DNA from: Novosphingobium indicum
GTDB lineage: Bacteria > Pseudomonadota > Alphaproteobacteria > Sphingomonadales > Sphingomonadaceae
Direction: 5' to 3'
NCBI RefSeq assembly: GCF_014645195.1
Contig: NZ_BMLK01000013.1
Span: 1 to 64,000, forward strand
Length of the DNA stretch: 64,000 nucleotides
Of the stretch, positions 33,642 to 42,215 are shown piece after piece. The notes under the pieces were generated by a model, which had not been told where the DNA came from, made no database searches, and saw only the letters and a program-made list of their open reading frames with translations. Numbering within the stretch: position 1 is the stretch's first letter; every line of letters begins with the position of its first letter. A program made the position numbers and the translations under genes.

Positions 33642-34405
33642 ACCTTCCAGGGCGCCTTGCCGGAGTTCCACAGCTCCTCGAACTGCATCTTTTCGCGCAG
33701 CGTATCCATGGGTTGCCAGAACCCGTCATGCTCGAAGGCGGCAAGCTGCCCGGCAGCGCAGAGCCGTTCGAGCGGCCCGCGCTCCCACACCGTCGCATCG
33801 CCCTCGATCAGATCGATGACCGAGCGGTTGAGCACGAAGAAGCCGCCATTGATGCGCTGGTTGCCGATGCTAGGCTTCTCGACGAAGGAGGTCACGCGTC
33901 CGTTCTCGATATTGGCGGCGCCGAAGCGGCCCGGCGGCACGACTGCGCACATCGTTGCTTCCAGCCCATGGTCGCGGTGAAAAGCGATCTCGGCGGTGAT
34001 GTCGATATCGCCCAGCCCGTCGCCGTAGGTCATGCAGAATGGCTCTTCGGGATCAAGGTAGGGCGCCACACGGCGCAGGCGTCCGCCGGTCATGGATTCA
34101 ATGCCGGTGTCGACAACCGTCACCCGCCAGTTCACCTGCTCGGCACTGTGATGCTCGATCGTGCCGTTGGAGAGATCCACCGTGATGTCGTTGTGATGGA
34201 TGAACAGGTTGGTGAAGTATTCCTTGATCATGTAGCCCTTGTAGCCGGCGCACACGATGAACTCGGTGATGCCGTGATGGGCGTAGATGTTCATGATGTG
34301 CCAGAGCATCGGCTTTTCGCCGATCTCGATCAGCGGCTTGGGCCGGGCGATCGTTTCTTCCGATAGGCGCGACCCGAAGCCACCGGCCAGAATTACGGCT
34401 TTCAT
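33632..34405 (-). CDS. rfbF: glucose-1-phosphate cytidylyltransferase
   Basis: This 257-residue nucleotidyltransferase makes CDP-glucose from CTP and glucose-1-phosphate. AVILAGGFGSRLSEETIARPKP is the family opening (L-A-G-G-x-G-x-R-L). PKPLIEIGEKPMLWHIMNIY, MTYGDGLGDIDI and the late FWQPMDTLREKMQFEELW distinguish RfbF from dTDP- and GDP-sugar enzymes. It is first in the minus-strand operon with rfbG, and the promoter lies in the roughly 400-base gap to its right. Confidence 0.94.
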   Translation of the reverse strand: MKAVILAGGFGSRLSEETIARPKPLIEIGEKPMLWHIMNIYAHHGITEFIVCAGYKGYMIKEYFTNLFIHHNDITVDLSNGTIEHHSAEQVNWRVTVVDTGIESMTGGRLRRVAPYLDPEEPFCMTYGDGLGDIDITAEIAFHRDHGLEATMCAVVPPGRFGAANIENGRVTSFVEKPSIGNQRINGGFFVLNRSVIDLIEGDATVWERGPLERLCAAGQLAAFEHDGFWQPMDTLREKMQFEELWNSGKAPWKVWG

Positions 34406-34802
34406 GAGAGGCGCCCCGTTCCCCGTATTCGTGCGAGTGCTGCTACAGGCTGCATCTCGGAAATACCCTCTGTTTTCGTTCCGTTATCGACAGACCGGCT
34501 TTCCCCCAGCCGCTTCGGCAACATGAACGGGGGAAGGTATAGGCGCAACGAATCGCACTAAGCAACCCGTCATCGCGGCTTTGCGAGCGGGGTTCCGGAT
34601 CGGTCGCCGCACGAAAAAGGTCCCTCCCGGACGGCGCCGGGAAGGACAGTGTCAGCCGCCCAGGGTGGGGGCGTCTCGAGGCGAAACGGAAAAGACCGGA
34701 GCGGCTTTGGAAAGGCGCGGATAGGGCCGCTCCGGCCATGCAGTCGCGTCGACCGCATTCAGGGGGCGGTGCGAGGCCGCCGATCGGGGAACTTCGTGCG
34801 GG
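34406..34802. other. 397-bp intergenic region between rfbF and tonB
   Basis: No gene is supported. It should contain the rfbF promoter and the 3' end of the tonB message. Two dyads are visible: TCCCGG/CCGGGA near 34624-34641, and CCGGAGCGGC (34696-34705) with GCCGCTCCGG (34726-34735) around a 20-base loop, either of which could end tonB transcription. Confidence 0.5.
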
Positions 34803-35477
34803 TCAGTCGCGCGGAATGACCCAGCGGATCGTTCCGGCATAGCTGCCGGCGACCTGGCTGCCGCTGGCGTCGGTCGCGGGCTCGAAGCGGGCGCGGCGCG
34901 AGACGTTGCGGCAGGTGGCATCGTCTAGGCCGGTATACCCGCTGGACTTGACGATGGTGCAATCGCTGACCCGGCCGTTTGCATCGATGGAGAGGCGGAA
35001 GCGTACGGTTCCGGTATGCCCGGCGCGCAAATCGCGGGTCGGATAATCGTCGGTGCTAACCCATTCGGCAATCGCGCCCCTGGGCTTTGCCGCCTTGGGG
35101 GCAAACTGCGGCGGCGGATCGCTCGGGGCGACCGGCGGCACGAAGGTGAAATCGGTCAGGTCCGTGACGTCGACCGGCGGCTGGAAGGTCGGTGTGATTT
35201 CCACCGGCGGCAGCACTCGGGGCTCGGGCGGGGTGATGAAGGTCTGCTGCGGAGCCTGCGTTTGCGGCCGTACCGTCGGCTCTTCGGTCGGCTTCGGTGG
35301 GGGAGGAGGTGGTGGGAGCGCGATCTGCACCCCGTCAGTCCGTGGTTCGGGCTCGCTCTCGATGAAGTTGACCGCGAGGCCGTGCACCAGAGCCACGGCC
35401 AGTCCAACCTGGATAAGCGCGACCGTTCCTCCGGTCAGGGCCTTTCGGCCACCTGTATTCCCATCGACATAGGACAT
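34803..35477 (-). CDS. tonB: TonB energy transducer
   Basis: The product is 224 residues from the ATG at 35477, which has GGAGAGGAAG just upstream; an ATG at 35492 is less well placed. An N-terminal membrane anchor (GTVALIQVGLAVALVHGLAV) is followed by a Pro-rich periplasmic spacer (PPPPPPPKPTEEPTV) and a C-terminal TonB domain (YPTRDLRAGHTGTVRFRLS, then SSGYTGLDDATCR). It transmits proton-motive force from ExbB/ExbD to receptors such as the one at 3142. exbB and exbD are not adjacent. A 222-base gap separates it from rpoN. Confidence 0.92.
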   Translation of the reverse strand: MSYVDGNTGGRKALTGGTVALIQVGLAVALVHGLAVNFIESEPEPRTDGVQIALPPPPPPPKPTEEPTVRPQTQAPQQTFITPPEPRVLPPVEITPTFQPPVDVTDLTDFTFVPPVAPSDPPPQFAPKAAKPRGAIAEWVSTDDYPTRDLRAGHTGTVRFRLSIDANGRVSDCTIVKSSGYTGLDDATCRNVSRRARFEPATDASGSQVAGSYAGTIRWVIPRD

Positions 35478-35699
35478 GGGCTTCCTCTCCATATGTTGGC
35501 CGTATCCCTGCGTTCGGTCGCAGGCCCGGCTCGGTTCATGGACAGAAGCGTAACACAATCAATTTGGTTGGGAATTGTTTTTTGCTAAGGAAAACAAGCA
35601 TATATCAGAGCACTGCTATAATAACTGTGCTTAGTATTGCCGGGAATCGCCAAGTTCTGCGGACCGCAGTCAAGTCGCTGAATCGAGGCTGAATGAAAA

Positions 35700-37211
35700 T
35701 CAGCGCGCCCCGGCCAGAGCTTTCTGGCGCCGGCGCTGCACGGAACTGCCCAGACCGATCGCTTCGCGGTACTTGGCGACGGTACGGCGGGCGAGTTCGA
35801 AGCCCTTTTCCTTGAGCAGTTCGACCAGCGCATCATCGGAAAGGATGGCCTTGGGGTCCTCGGCATCGATAAGCTGCTTGATCGCCGCTTTCACGGCCTC
35901 GGCCGATGCCCCGCCTTCGCCGCCCGCCGAAGCCACGCCCGAACTGAAGAAATACTTGAGCTCGTAAGTGCCGCGCGGACAGTTGAGGAACTTGTTCGAG
36001 GTTACGCGGCTGACTGTCGATTCATGCATGCCGATGGCTTCGGCCACGGTGCGCAGGGTCAGCGGCTTGAGCTGCGAGACCCCGTGCCGGAAGAACCCGT
36101 CCTGCTGTTTCACCAGTTCGGTGGCGACCTTGAGGATGGTCCGCTGGCGCTGGTCGAGCGCCTTGATCAGCCAGTTGGCGTCGGCAAGCTTGTCCGAAAG
36201 CCAGGCGCGCGAGGACTTGTCGTCGCAAGTGCCCTTGAGCTCGACGTAGTAGCTGCGATTGACGATCAGGCGCGGCAGCGTGGCCTGATTGAGCGCGATG
36301 TCCCAACCACCGTCGGTGCGCGGCGTAATGAGAATGTCCGGTGTGACAGCCCCGCTGGGTTCCCCGCCGAAGCGCATCCCCGGCTTGGGATCGTAGCTGC
36401 GCAATTCGGCCAGCATGTCGGCGAAGTCCTCGTCGTCCACGGCGCACATGCGCTTGAGCCGGGACAGTTCGCCGCGCGCCACGAGATCGAGGTTATCGAT
36501 CAGCTTGGCCATGCAGGGGTCGTAGCGATCCGCTTCCTTGGCCTGCAGCGCGATGCATTCGGACAGCGTACGCGCGCCTATTCCGGTTGGATCGAGCGAC
36601 TGGACCACCGCGATCCCTTCCTCGGCTTCGTCCGGCTCGATGCCCAGATCAGCCGCGATTTCGTCGAGCGTCGCCGGCAGATACCCGGCGTCGTCGAGCT
36701 GCCCGATGATGTAGCGGGCAATGCCGGCGAGACGCAGATCGTCGGTCACGGCGCCGACCTGTGCCTCGAGATGTTCGGTCAGGGTCTCGCCGCTGCTTGC
36801 GCGCTCGTCGATTCCGGGACCGTCCTCGCCGGCCGGGCCGCGCAGATCCGAACCCCAGCTGGCATCGTCGAGCCCGCGCTGTCCGTCGCCGGTATCCCGG
36901 TCGCTATCGATCGAGCCGGCGTCGATATCGAGAGGCCGGTCGTCCGCCCCGCGCCCTTCGCCGATCAGCTGATCGACCGAGGAGCTTTCGAGATTGGTGC
37001 GGCGCGCCTCTTCGGGCATGTCCACGGTTTCGGAAACGGGCTCGGGTGCGCGTTCGCCAACATCGAGCAGCGGATTGGCTTCCAGCGACTCCCCGATGAA
37101 GGTCTCGATCTCGAGATTGGACAGTGCCAGCAGCTTGATCGCCTGCTGCAGCTGCGGCGTCATCACCAGCGACTGGCTCTGCCTGAGGTCTAGACGAGGC
37201 CCCAGCGCCAT
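35700..37211 (-). CDS. rpoN: RNA polymerase sigma-54 factor
   Basis: The product is 503 residues. Region I is the Gln/Leu-rich activator-interacting segment (LRQSQSLVMTPQLQQAIKLL). An acidic region II spans about 60-140, then come the core-binding domain, the helix-turn-helix (TLRTVAEAIGMHESTVSRV) and the RpoN box ARRTVAKYRE near the C-terminus. It directs polymerase to -24/-12 promoters, dependent on AAA+ activators. It follows lptB by 26 bases in the order usual for proteobacteria. Confidence 0.96.
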   Translation of the reverse strand: MALGPRLDLRQSQSLVMTPQLQQAIKLLALSNLEIETFIGESLEANPLLDVGERAPEPVSETVDMPEEARRTNLESSSVDQLIGEGRGADDRPLDIDAGSIDSDRDTGDGQRGLDDASWGSDLRGPAGEDGPGIDERASSGETLTEHLEAQVGAVTDDLRLAGIARYIIGQLDDAGYLPATLDEIAADLGIEPDEAEEGIAVVQSLDPTGIGARTLSECIALQAKEADRYDPCMAKLIDNLDLVARGELSRLKRMCAVDDEDFADMLAELRSYDPKPGMRFGGEPSGAVTPDILITPRTDGGWDIALNQATLPRLIVNRSYYVELKGTCDDKSSRAWLSDKLADANWLIKALDQRQRTILKVATELVKQQDGFFRHGVSQLKPLTLRTVAEAIGMHESTVSRVTSNKFLNCPRGTYELKYFFSSGVASAGGEGGASAEAVKAAIKQLIDAEDPKAILSDDALVELLKEKGFELARRTVAKYREAIGLGSSVQRRRQKALAGAR

Positions 37212-37237
37212 CGGTCAGTCTCCGCCCGCGAAAGGCC

Positions 37238-38035
37238 TCACAACGTGAAACCCTCGCCCAGATAGAGACGACGTACGTTTTCGTCGGCGACGAGCGCTTC
37301 GGGGCTACCCGCGAAGAGCACCTGGCCGCCATAGATGATGCAGGCGCGGTCGACGATATCGAGCGTCTCGCGCACATTGTGGTCGGTGATCAGCACACCG
37401 ATGCCGCGCGTCTTGAGGTCGCGCACGAGATCGCGGATGTCCGCGATGGAAAGCGGATCGATGCCCGCGAAGGGCTCGTCGAGCAGCATGATCGAGGGAT
37501 TTGCGGCCAGTGCACGGGCAATTTCGCAGCGACGGCGCTCACCGCCGGACAGCGCCATTGCCGGACTGGAGCGCAGGCGCGTGAGGCCGAACTCGTCGAG
37601 CAGGCGTTCGAGTTCCTGCTCGCGCATGGTCTTGTCCGGCTCGTTGAGTTCGAGCACCGCGCCGATGTTCTGTTCGACCGTCATGCCGCGGAAGATCGAG
37701 GTTTCCTGCGGCAGGTAGCCCAGCCCCAGGATCGCGCGGCGATACATGGGCAGGCTGGTGACATCGATGCCGTCCATCAGGATGCGGCCCGAGTCCGGCC
37801 TTACCAGACCCATGATCGAATAGAAGCAGGTCGTCTTGCCCGCGCCGTTGGGGCCCAGCAGGCCGAGCACTTCGCCCTTGGCCACGGACAAGGAGATATC
37901 CGACAGCACCGTGCGCTTGTCGTAGCTCTTGGCAATGGAGATGACTTCGAGGCCGCCGCGCTCTGCCAAGAGCGCCGCAGCAGCGGCGGCATCGCCGTGC
38001 ACCTGTTCCTGCGAAAGATCAGTCGTTTCGGTCAT
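37238..38035 (-). CDS. lptB: LPS export ABC transporter ATP-binding protein
   Basis: The product is 265 residues from the ATG at 38035. It has Walker A GPNGAGKTT, Q-loop LPQETSIF, signature LSGGERRRCEIARAL, Walker B IMLLDEPFAGIDP and the H-loop ITDHNVRET, together the LptB pattern. It powers LptFG extraction of LPS from the inner membrane. The first 25 residues (ending in ALLAERGG) are an extension over E. coli LptB. lptC and lptA, often upstream, are missing: a divergent gene starts 195 bases away. Confidence 0.93.
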   Translation of the reverse strand: MTETTDLSQEQVHGDAAAAAALLAERGGLEVISIAKSYDKRTVLSDISLSVAKGEVLGLLGPNGAGKTTCFYSIMGLVRPDSGRILMDGIDVTSLPMYRRAILGLGYLPQETSIFRGMTVEQNIGAVLELNEPDKTMREQELERLLDEFGLTRLRSSPAMALSGGERRRCEIARALAANPSIMLLDEPFAGIDPLSIADIRDLVRDLKTRGIGVLITDHNVRETLDIVDRACIIYGGQVLFAGSPEALVADENVRRLYLGEGFTL

Positions 38036-38230
38036 TCCTGCAAGGAATACGCAGCCTGCGGGGCGACGGCAACCCAGCATTTCCGCTTGACCGGTCAGAT
38101 TGGCAGGTTTCGTGCATGACGCGCGGACAATCGCGCTGCGCCGATCTTCGCACTTGCAAAAATCAGAAGTGAACTTGATCTTAACGCATTTAAGTGGTTC
38201 ACTCGTGATCAGTCGAGGGAGAGTCGCCTG

Positions 38231-38626
38231 ATGAACAATGGAACGAGCCACGCCACGATGACCCAGGCATCGACGCTGCACAAGCAGGAAGTCACGGTTG
38301 GCGACTGGCGCCGAAAGATGAGCGACCACATCGCTTATGCCCTGCTGGTCTACACGGCCCTGCAGATTTTCGTGACTGTTGGCGCACTGAAGGCGGGAGG
38401 CGGTTCGCTGCTTCCCTATCTCGCTCTGGTCATCCTCGTCATCGCCATCATCCCGGCCTGCCGCCGCTTCGAGTCCCGCTGGAACAAGCTGACCGACAAG
38501 CAGGCACACGATCCTGCGCTTGCCGCCTACTACCGGCGCGACCGGATGCTGCTCTGGGCTCTGGCCATCGGCCTTCCGTTTGGGCTGACCGCGCTGTTCA
38601 AGGGCCTTGCGCTCGCTTTTACCTGA
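38231..38626 (+). CDS. membrane protein of unknown function
   Basis: This 131-residue protein starts at an ATG with GGGAGA 8-9 bases upstream. Three hydrophobic segments are visible: YALLVYTALQIFVTVGAL, LLPYLALVILVIAIIPA and LLWALAIGLPFGLTALF. A polar loop (RRFESRWNKLTDKQAHD) lies between the second and third. No family was recognised. It is divergent from lptB and is followed by strong hairpins before pmbA. Confidence 0.75.
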   Translation: MNNGTSHATMTQASTLHKQEVTVGDWRRKMSDHIAYALLVYTALQIFVTVGALKAGGGSLLPYLALVILVIAIIPACRRFESRWNKLTDKQAHDPALAAYYRRDRMLLWALAIGLPFGLTALFKGLALAFT

Positions 38627-38682
38627 CCTGATGCGCTAGCAACTCGCATTTGCCCTTCGCCGCCGCGGCGACTAGGGCGAAT

Positions 38683-38705
38683 GCGCGCACGGCTGCCGTG
38701 CGCGC
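38683..38705. repeat. 23-bp palindrome upstream of pmbA
   Basis: GCGCGCACGGC (38683-38693), a single T, and its exact reverse complement form an odd palindrome. Directly before it, 38646-38685 contains an overlapping imperfect stem (GCATTTGCCCTTCGCC against GGCGACTAGGGCGAATGC). The two stems cannot form together, so an alternative-fold leader is possible; a simple terminator for the upstream gene is the plainer reading. Confidence 0.55.
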
Positions 38706-38726
38706 GTAAGAGGAGTTGCAGTTCAC

Positions 38727-40073
38727 ATGCTCAGTCCGGAACAGGCCAAAGACCGCGCGCAGGATCTCGTTGATCGCGCGCGCAAAGCCGGTGCCGACAC
38801 CGCCGATGCCGTTTACGGCGCCAATGCCTCCGAAGGCATCCAGATCCGGCTGGGCAATCTCGAAGACGTCGAGCGCTCCGAAAGCGAGCACATCGCCCTG
38901 CGCGTGTTCCTCGGCCATCGCTCCGCCAGCATCGGCTCTTCCGATCTTTCGCCCGCCGCGCTCGATGAACTGGCCGACCGGGCTATCGCCATGGCCCGCG
39001 CCGCGCCGGAGGACCGCTATTCGGGCCTCGCTCCCGCAGAGCTGTTGACGCACGGCCCTTACCCGGAACTCGACCTGATCGAGACTTACGAGCCCAGCCC
39101 GCATACCTTGCGTGCCATGGCCGAAGAAGCGGAAGAGGCAGCGCGCGCGGTGGAGGGCATCACCAATTCCGATGGCGCATCGGCCAGTGCCGGCTCGGGG
39201 GTCTTTGCCCTCGCCACCAGCCATGGTTTTGCCGGGGGCTATGCCTCGACCCACCATTCGATCAGCGTTTCCGTCGTCGGCGGCGAAGGAGCGGGCAAAC
39301 AACGCGATAATGCCTGGCGCACCGCCCACCACGCCAGCGATCTTCCTGCCGCAGCCGAGATCGGCAAACTGGCCGGCGAAAGGACGATTGCCCGGCTCGG
39401 TTCGGCGCGTGCGAAAAGCGGCCCGATGCCGGTCGTGTTCGATCCGCGCGTGGCCGGCACGCTGCTCGGCCATCTGATCGGGGCCATGTCCGGCAGTTCG
39501 ATTGCGCGCCGGTCGAGCTTCCTGCTCGACAAGCTGGAAGAACAGATCTTCGCGCCGGGGATCGAAGTGGTGGAGCGCCCGCACACCCCGCGCGGCCTGC
39601 GCTCGCGGCCCTTCGATGGCGAAGGCCTGCCGACCGTGGCGCGCAATCTCGTCGAGGATGGGCGCATCACCGGCTGGCTGCTGGAGTCGGCCTCGGCTCG
39701 CCAGCTTGGCCTGCAGCCTACCGGTCACGCCGCGCGCAATGGCGGCGGCGCGCCGAGCGTTTCGGTGGGCAATGTCCACCTTGCGGCAGGAGCTCTGTCC
39801 CCCGCCGAGCTGATGGCGGACATCAAGGACGGCGTCTATGTGACCGAGCTGATCGGGCAGGGCGTGAACGGCGTTACCGGCGACTACAGCCGCGGTGCGA
39901 CCGGCTTCCGCATCGTCAATGGCGAACTGGCCGGGCCGATCTCGGAGTTCACCGTGGCCGGCAACCTGCTCTCGATGTTCGCCAAGATGACCCCGGCCAA
40001 CGACCTAGAATGGTACCGGGCGATCAACGTGCCTACGGTACGCGTCGATGGCATGACCGTCGCCGGGGACTGA
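38727..40073 (+). CDS. pmbA: TldE/PmbA-family metalloprotease subunit
   Basis: The product is 448 residues. The N-terminal domain opens with AKDRAQDLVDRARKAGADTA. The middle has the family stretch EGITNSDGASASAGSGVFAL, and the C-terminal domain has PVVFDPRVAGTLLGHLIGAM, RSSFLLDKL and FRIVNGELAGPISEFTVAGNL. TldE itself lacks the zinc HExxH, as here. It works with TldD, which is not adjacent, to trim peptide leaders, for example in microcin maturation or antitoxin degradation. The ATG at 38727 has AGAGGAG upstream. Confidence 0.93.
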   Translation: MLSPEQAKDRAQDLVDRARKAGADTADAVYGANASEGIQIRLGNLEDVERSESEHIALRVFLGHRSASIGSSDLSPAALDELADRAIAMARAAPEDRYSGLAPAELLTHGPYPELDLIETYEPSPHTLRAMAEEAEEAARAVEGITNSDGASASAGSGVFALATSHGFAGGYASTHHSISVSVVGGEGAGKQRDNAWRTAHHASDLPAAAEIGKLAGERTIARLGSARAKSGPMPVVFDPRVAGTLLGHLIGAMSGSSIARRSSFLLDKLEEQIFAPGIEVVERPHTPRGLRSRPFDGEGLPTVARNLVEDGRITGWLLESASARQLGLQPTGHAARNGGGAPSVSVGNVHLAAGALSPAELMADIKDGVYVTELIGQGVNGVTGDYSRGATGFRIVNGELAGPISEFTVAGNLLSMFAKMTPANDLEWYRAINVPTVRVDGMTVAGD

Positions 40074-40076
40074 GGC

Positions 40077-40862
40077 CTACTGCGAGCCCTCGTTTCGGCG
40101 CGCATAGCCTTCGGCCATCAGTTTTCCGAGTTCGGGCCGGTTCGCCGTCTGCAGGTGGCGGGCGCTTTCGACTTCGATGTACTCGCCGACAGGCAGCGTC
40201 TCGGCGGAGATGCAATTGGCTTTCATCAGCCGCAGCGCCAGTGGATCGCGCGCGGCGAGCTGTTCGGCGAGCGCCATGGTTTCGCCATGCAGCGCATCCG
40301 GCTCGTAGAGGCGATTGACCAGCCCCATGGCATGCGCCTCGTTGCCGCCGAAGCGGTCGGGGAAGAACAGCAGTTCGCGCGCCTTTGCCCCGCCGACAAG
40401 GCGGTCGAGGCTCCACGCCAGCCCCATGTCTCCGGATACGCCGACATTGAGAAAGGCCGTCGAGAACCGCGCCCGCGCAGTGGCGAAACGCAAGTCGCAG
40501 GCTGTCGCCCAGCCCATGCCCGCGCCGGCACATCCGCCATCGATGGCCGCGAGCGTGACCTGCGGCATCGTGTGGAGCAGCGTGGAGGCGTGATAGATCG
40601 CGCCCATGTCCGCTTGCGCGCATGCCTCGGACACCGGCGCATTGTCCTCGGGCGTGGAAGCGATATCCGCGCCCACGCTGAAGTCGTTGCCGGCCCCGCG
40701 CAGCACGAGCACGCGTGCATCGCTTGCAGCGACATCGCGCACCGCCTCGTAGAACGCCACGCACATGCCCACCGTCACGCCGTTGCGCCGTTCGGGGCGG
40801 TTGAGCGTGAGGAGGGCGATGGTGCCGTGCCGCTCGGCGAGGACGGTCGGCGCGCGGCTCAT
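40077..40862 (-). CDS. enoyl-CoA hydratase/isomerase family protein
   Basis: This 261-residue crotonase-fold protein overlaps the upstream paralogue by an ATGA. LRGAGNDFSVGADI forms the first part of the oxyanion hole, AAIDGGCAGAGMGWATACDL the second, and FLNVGVSGDMGLAWSL the third conserved block. At the two catalytic Glu positions of classical hydratases the sequence shows Ser/Gly (NVGVSGDMG), so it may catalyse a different crotonase reaction. It acts on an acyl-CoA that is not identifiable from context. Confidence 0.87.
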   Translation of the reverse strand: MSRAPTVLAERHGTIALLTLNRPERRNGVTVGMCVAFYEAVRDVAASDARVLVLRGAGNDFSVGADIASTPEDNAPVSEACAQADMGAIYHASTLLHTMPQVTLAAIDGGCAGAGMGWATACDLRFATARARFSTAFLNVGVSGDMGLAWSLDRLVGGAKARELLFFPDRFGGNEAHAMGLVNRLYEPDALHGETMALAEQLAARDPLALRLMKANCISAETLPVGEYIEVESARHLQTANRPELGKLMAEGYARRNEGSQ

Positions 40863-41659
40863 TGCGGGTTGGACCAGACCGGCGCGCGCTTTTCGAACAG
40901 TGCCTTGCCGCCTTCGCGGGCGTCGGGTCCGGTGAACATGGCACGCACTTCGGGAAGCGCGAACATCTCCTTGTTCGAAGCTTCCATACCGAGGTCGTAG
41001 TAGGACTGCATCACGGCCTTCGTCGCAATGATCGAGGCCGGTGAACACGAGGCGATCTCGTCCGCCCAGCGCCGGGCGCAGTCCATGAGCTCGCCATCGG
41101 GAACGACCTCGGCGACCATGCCCCAGTCGTGCGCCTGCGCCGCGGGCACCTTGCGCGCGGTGAGGAGCATGGCGTGCGCGCGCTTGGGCCCGAGTTCCTG
41201 CACGATGCGCTGAATACCGCCGCCGAGCGCGGCAAGGCCGACTCTCGGTTCGGTCAGGCCGAAACTCGCGCTTTCGGCCGCGACGATCACGTCGCAGGCC
41301 AGCGCCGCCTCGAACCCGCCGCCCATGGCAAAGCCGTTGACTGCCGCGATCACCGGCTTGCGGCGATTGAAGCGCCAGACCAGCCCGGCGAACCCGGTTT
41401 CGGGCACCGGCATGCCGTTGAAGGCACGCGGATCGGCCTTGTCGAAAGGCGTGCGCAGGTCGGCGCCGGCGGAAAAGGCCTTGTCGCCGGCCCCGGTAAG
41501 GATCGCGACCCACAGGTTCGGATCGGCCTCGTAGGCATCGAACACTTCGCCCAGTTCGAAATTCGCCTCGCCGTGAAGCGCATTGCGCATTTCCGGCCGA
41601 TCGATGGTCACGGTCATCAGGTGGCCATCGGTCTCGACCTTGCAGAACCGGGTTTCCAT
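40859..41659 (-). CDS. enoyl-CoA hydratase/isomerase family protein
   Basis: The product is 266 residues from the ATG at 41659, preceded by AGAGGAG. LTGAGDKAFSAGADLRTPFD and VIAAVNGFAMGGGFEAALAC form the oxyanion hole, and FGLTEPRVGLAALGGGIQRI carries one catalytic Glu at the expected place. KRAHAMLLTARKVPAAQAHD completes the fold. It hydrates or isomerises an unsaturated acyl-CoA. It is co-translated with a second crotonase, which suggests successive or complex-forming steps in one degradation pathway. Confidence 0.9.
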   Translation of the reverse strand: METRFCKVETDGHLMTVTIDRPEMRNALHGEANFELGEVFDAYEADPNLWVAILTGAGDKAFSAGADLRTPFDKADPRAFNGMPVPETGFAGLVWRFNRRKPVIAAVNGFAMGGGFEAALACDVIVAAESASFGLTEPRVGLAALGGGIQRIVQELGPKRAHAMLLTARKVPAAQAHDWGMVAEVVPDGELMDCARRWADEIASCSPASIIATKAVMQSYYDLGMEASNKEMFALPEVRAMFTGPDAREGGKALFEKRAPVWSNPQ

Positions 41660-41729
41660 GTGCGTATCTCCTCTCGTTGGTCTGCTGCCTGTTGAAACCT
41701 GCGCGGCCAAGGATCAAGATCGGCAGACG

Positions 41730-42146
41730 ATGAGACAAGTGTCTAGCATTCTTTCCTTCGAGACTCCGGGGCGCAGCCTGACCGATATCACGCGAGCGAT
41801 GGCGGACTGGCTGGACGAGACCGGCATTTCCGAAGGGCTGCTCACGCTGCTGTGCCGCCATACTTCGGCTTCGCTGCTCATTCAGGAGAACGCCGCACGG
41901 GAAGTGCGGGGGGACCTGCTGACATGGCTCGACCGGCTGGCGCCCGAAGGTGCTCACTATGCGCACGACGATGAGGGACCGGACGACATGCCCGCGCACC
42001 TCAAGGCCATGCTGACAGGCGTGAACCTGCAGATCCCGGTGATTGGCGGTCGCATGGCGCTCGGCACATGGCAGGGGATTTACCTTGCCGAGCACCGCGC
42101 GATGCCGCACCGTCGGCAGATCGCCGTCCACGTTTTCGGCGAATAA
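41730..42146 (+). CDS. YjbQ-family protein (secondary thiamine-phosphate synthase type)
   Basis: This 138-residue protein has the UPF0047 core: LTLLCRHTSASLLIQENA with the conserved His-Thr-Ser, YAHDDEGPDDMPAHLKAML with clustered acids and His, and GTWQGIYLAEHRAMPHRR. Family members bind metal and have been reported to have weak thiamine-phosphate synthase activity; the physiological role is unsettled. The ATG at 41730 has AAGGA upstream. It is divergent from the crotonase pair. Confidence 0.9.
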   Translation: MRQVSSILSFETPGRSLTDITRAMADWLDETGISEGLLTLLCRHTSASLLIQENAAREVRGDLLTWLDRLAPEGAHYAHDDEGPDDMPAHLKAMLTGVNLQIPVIGGRMALGTWQGIYLAEHRAMPHRRQIAVHVFGE

Positions 42147-42215
42147 GAAACCGGGAAGCCTCGCGCTGTAACCGCCGGCGGTCCCGCAACGAATAACGGG
42201 AGAGAAGGAGCGGAT

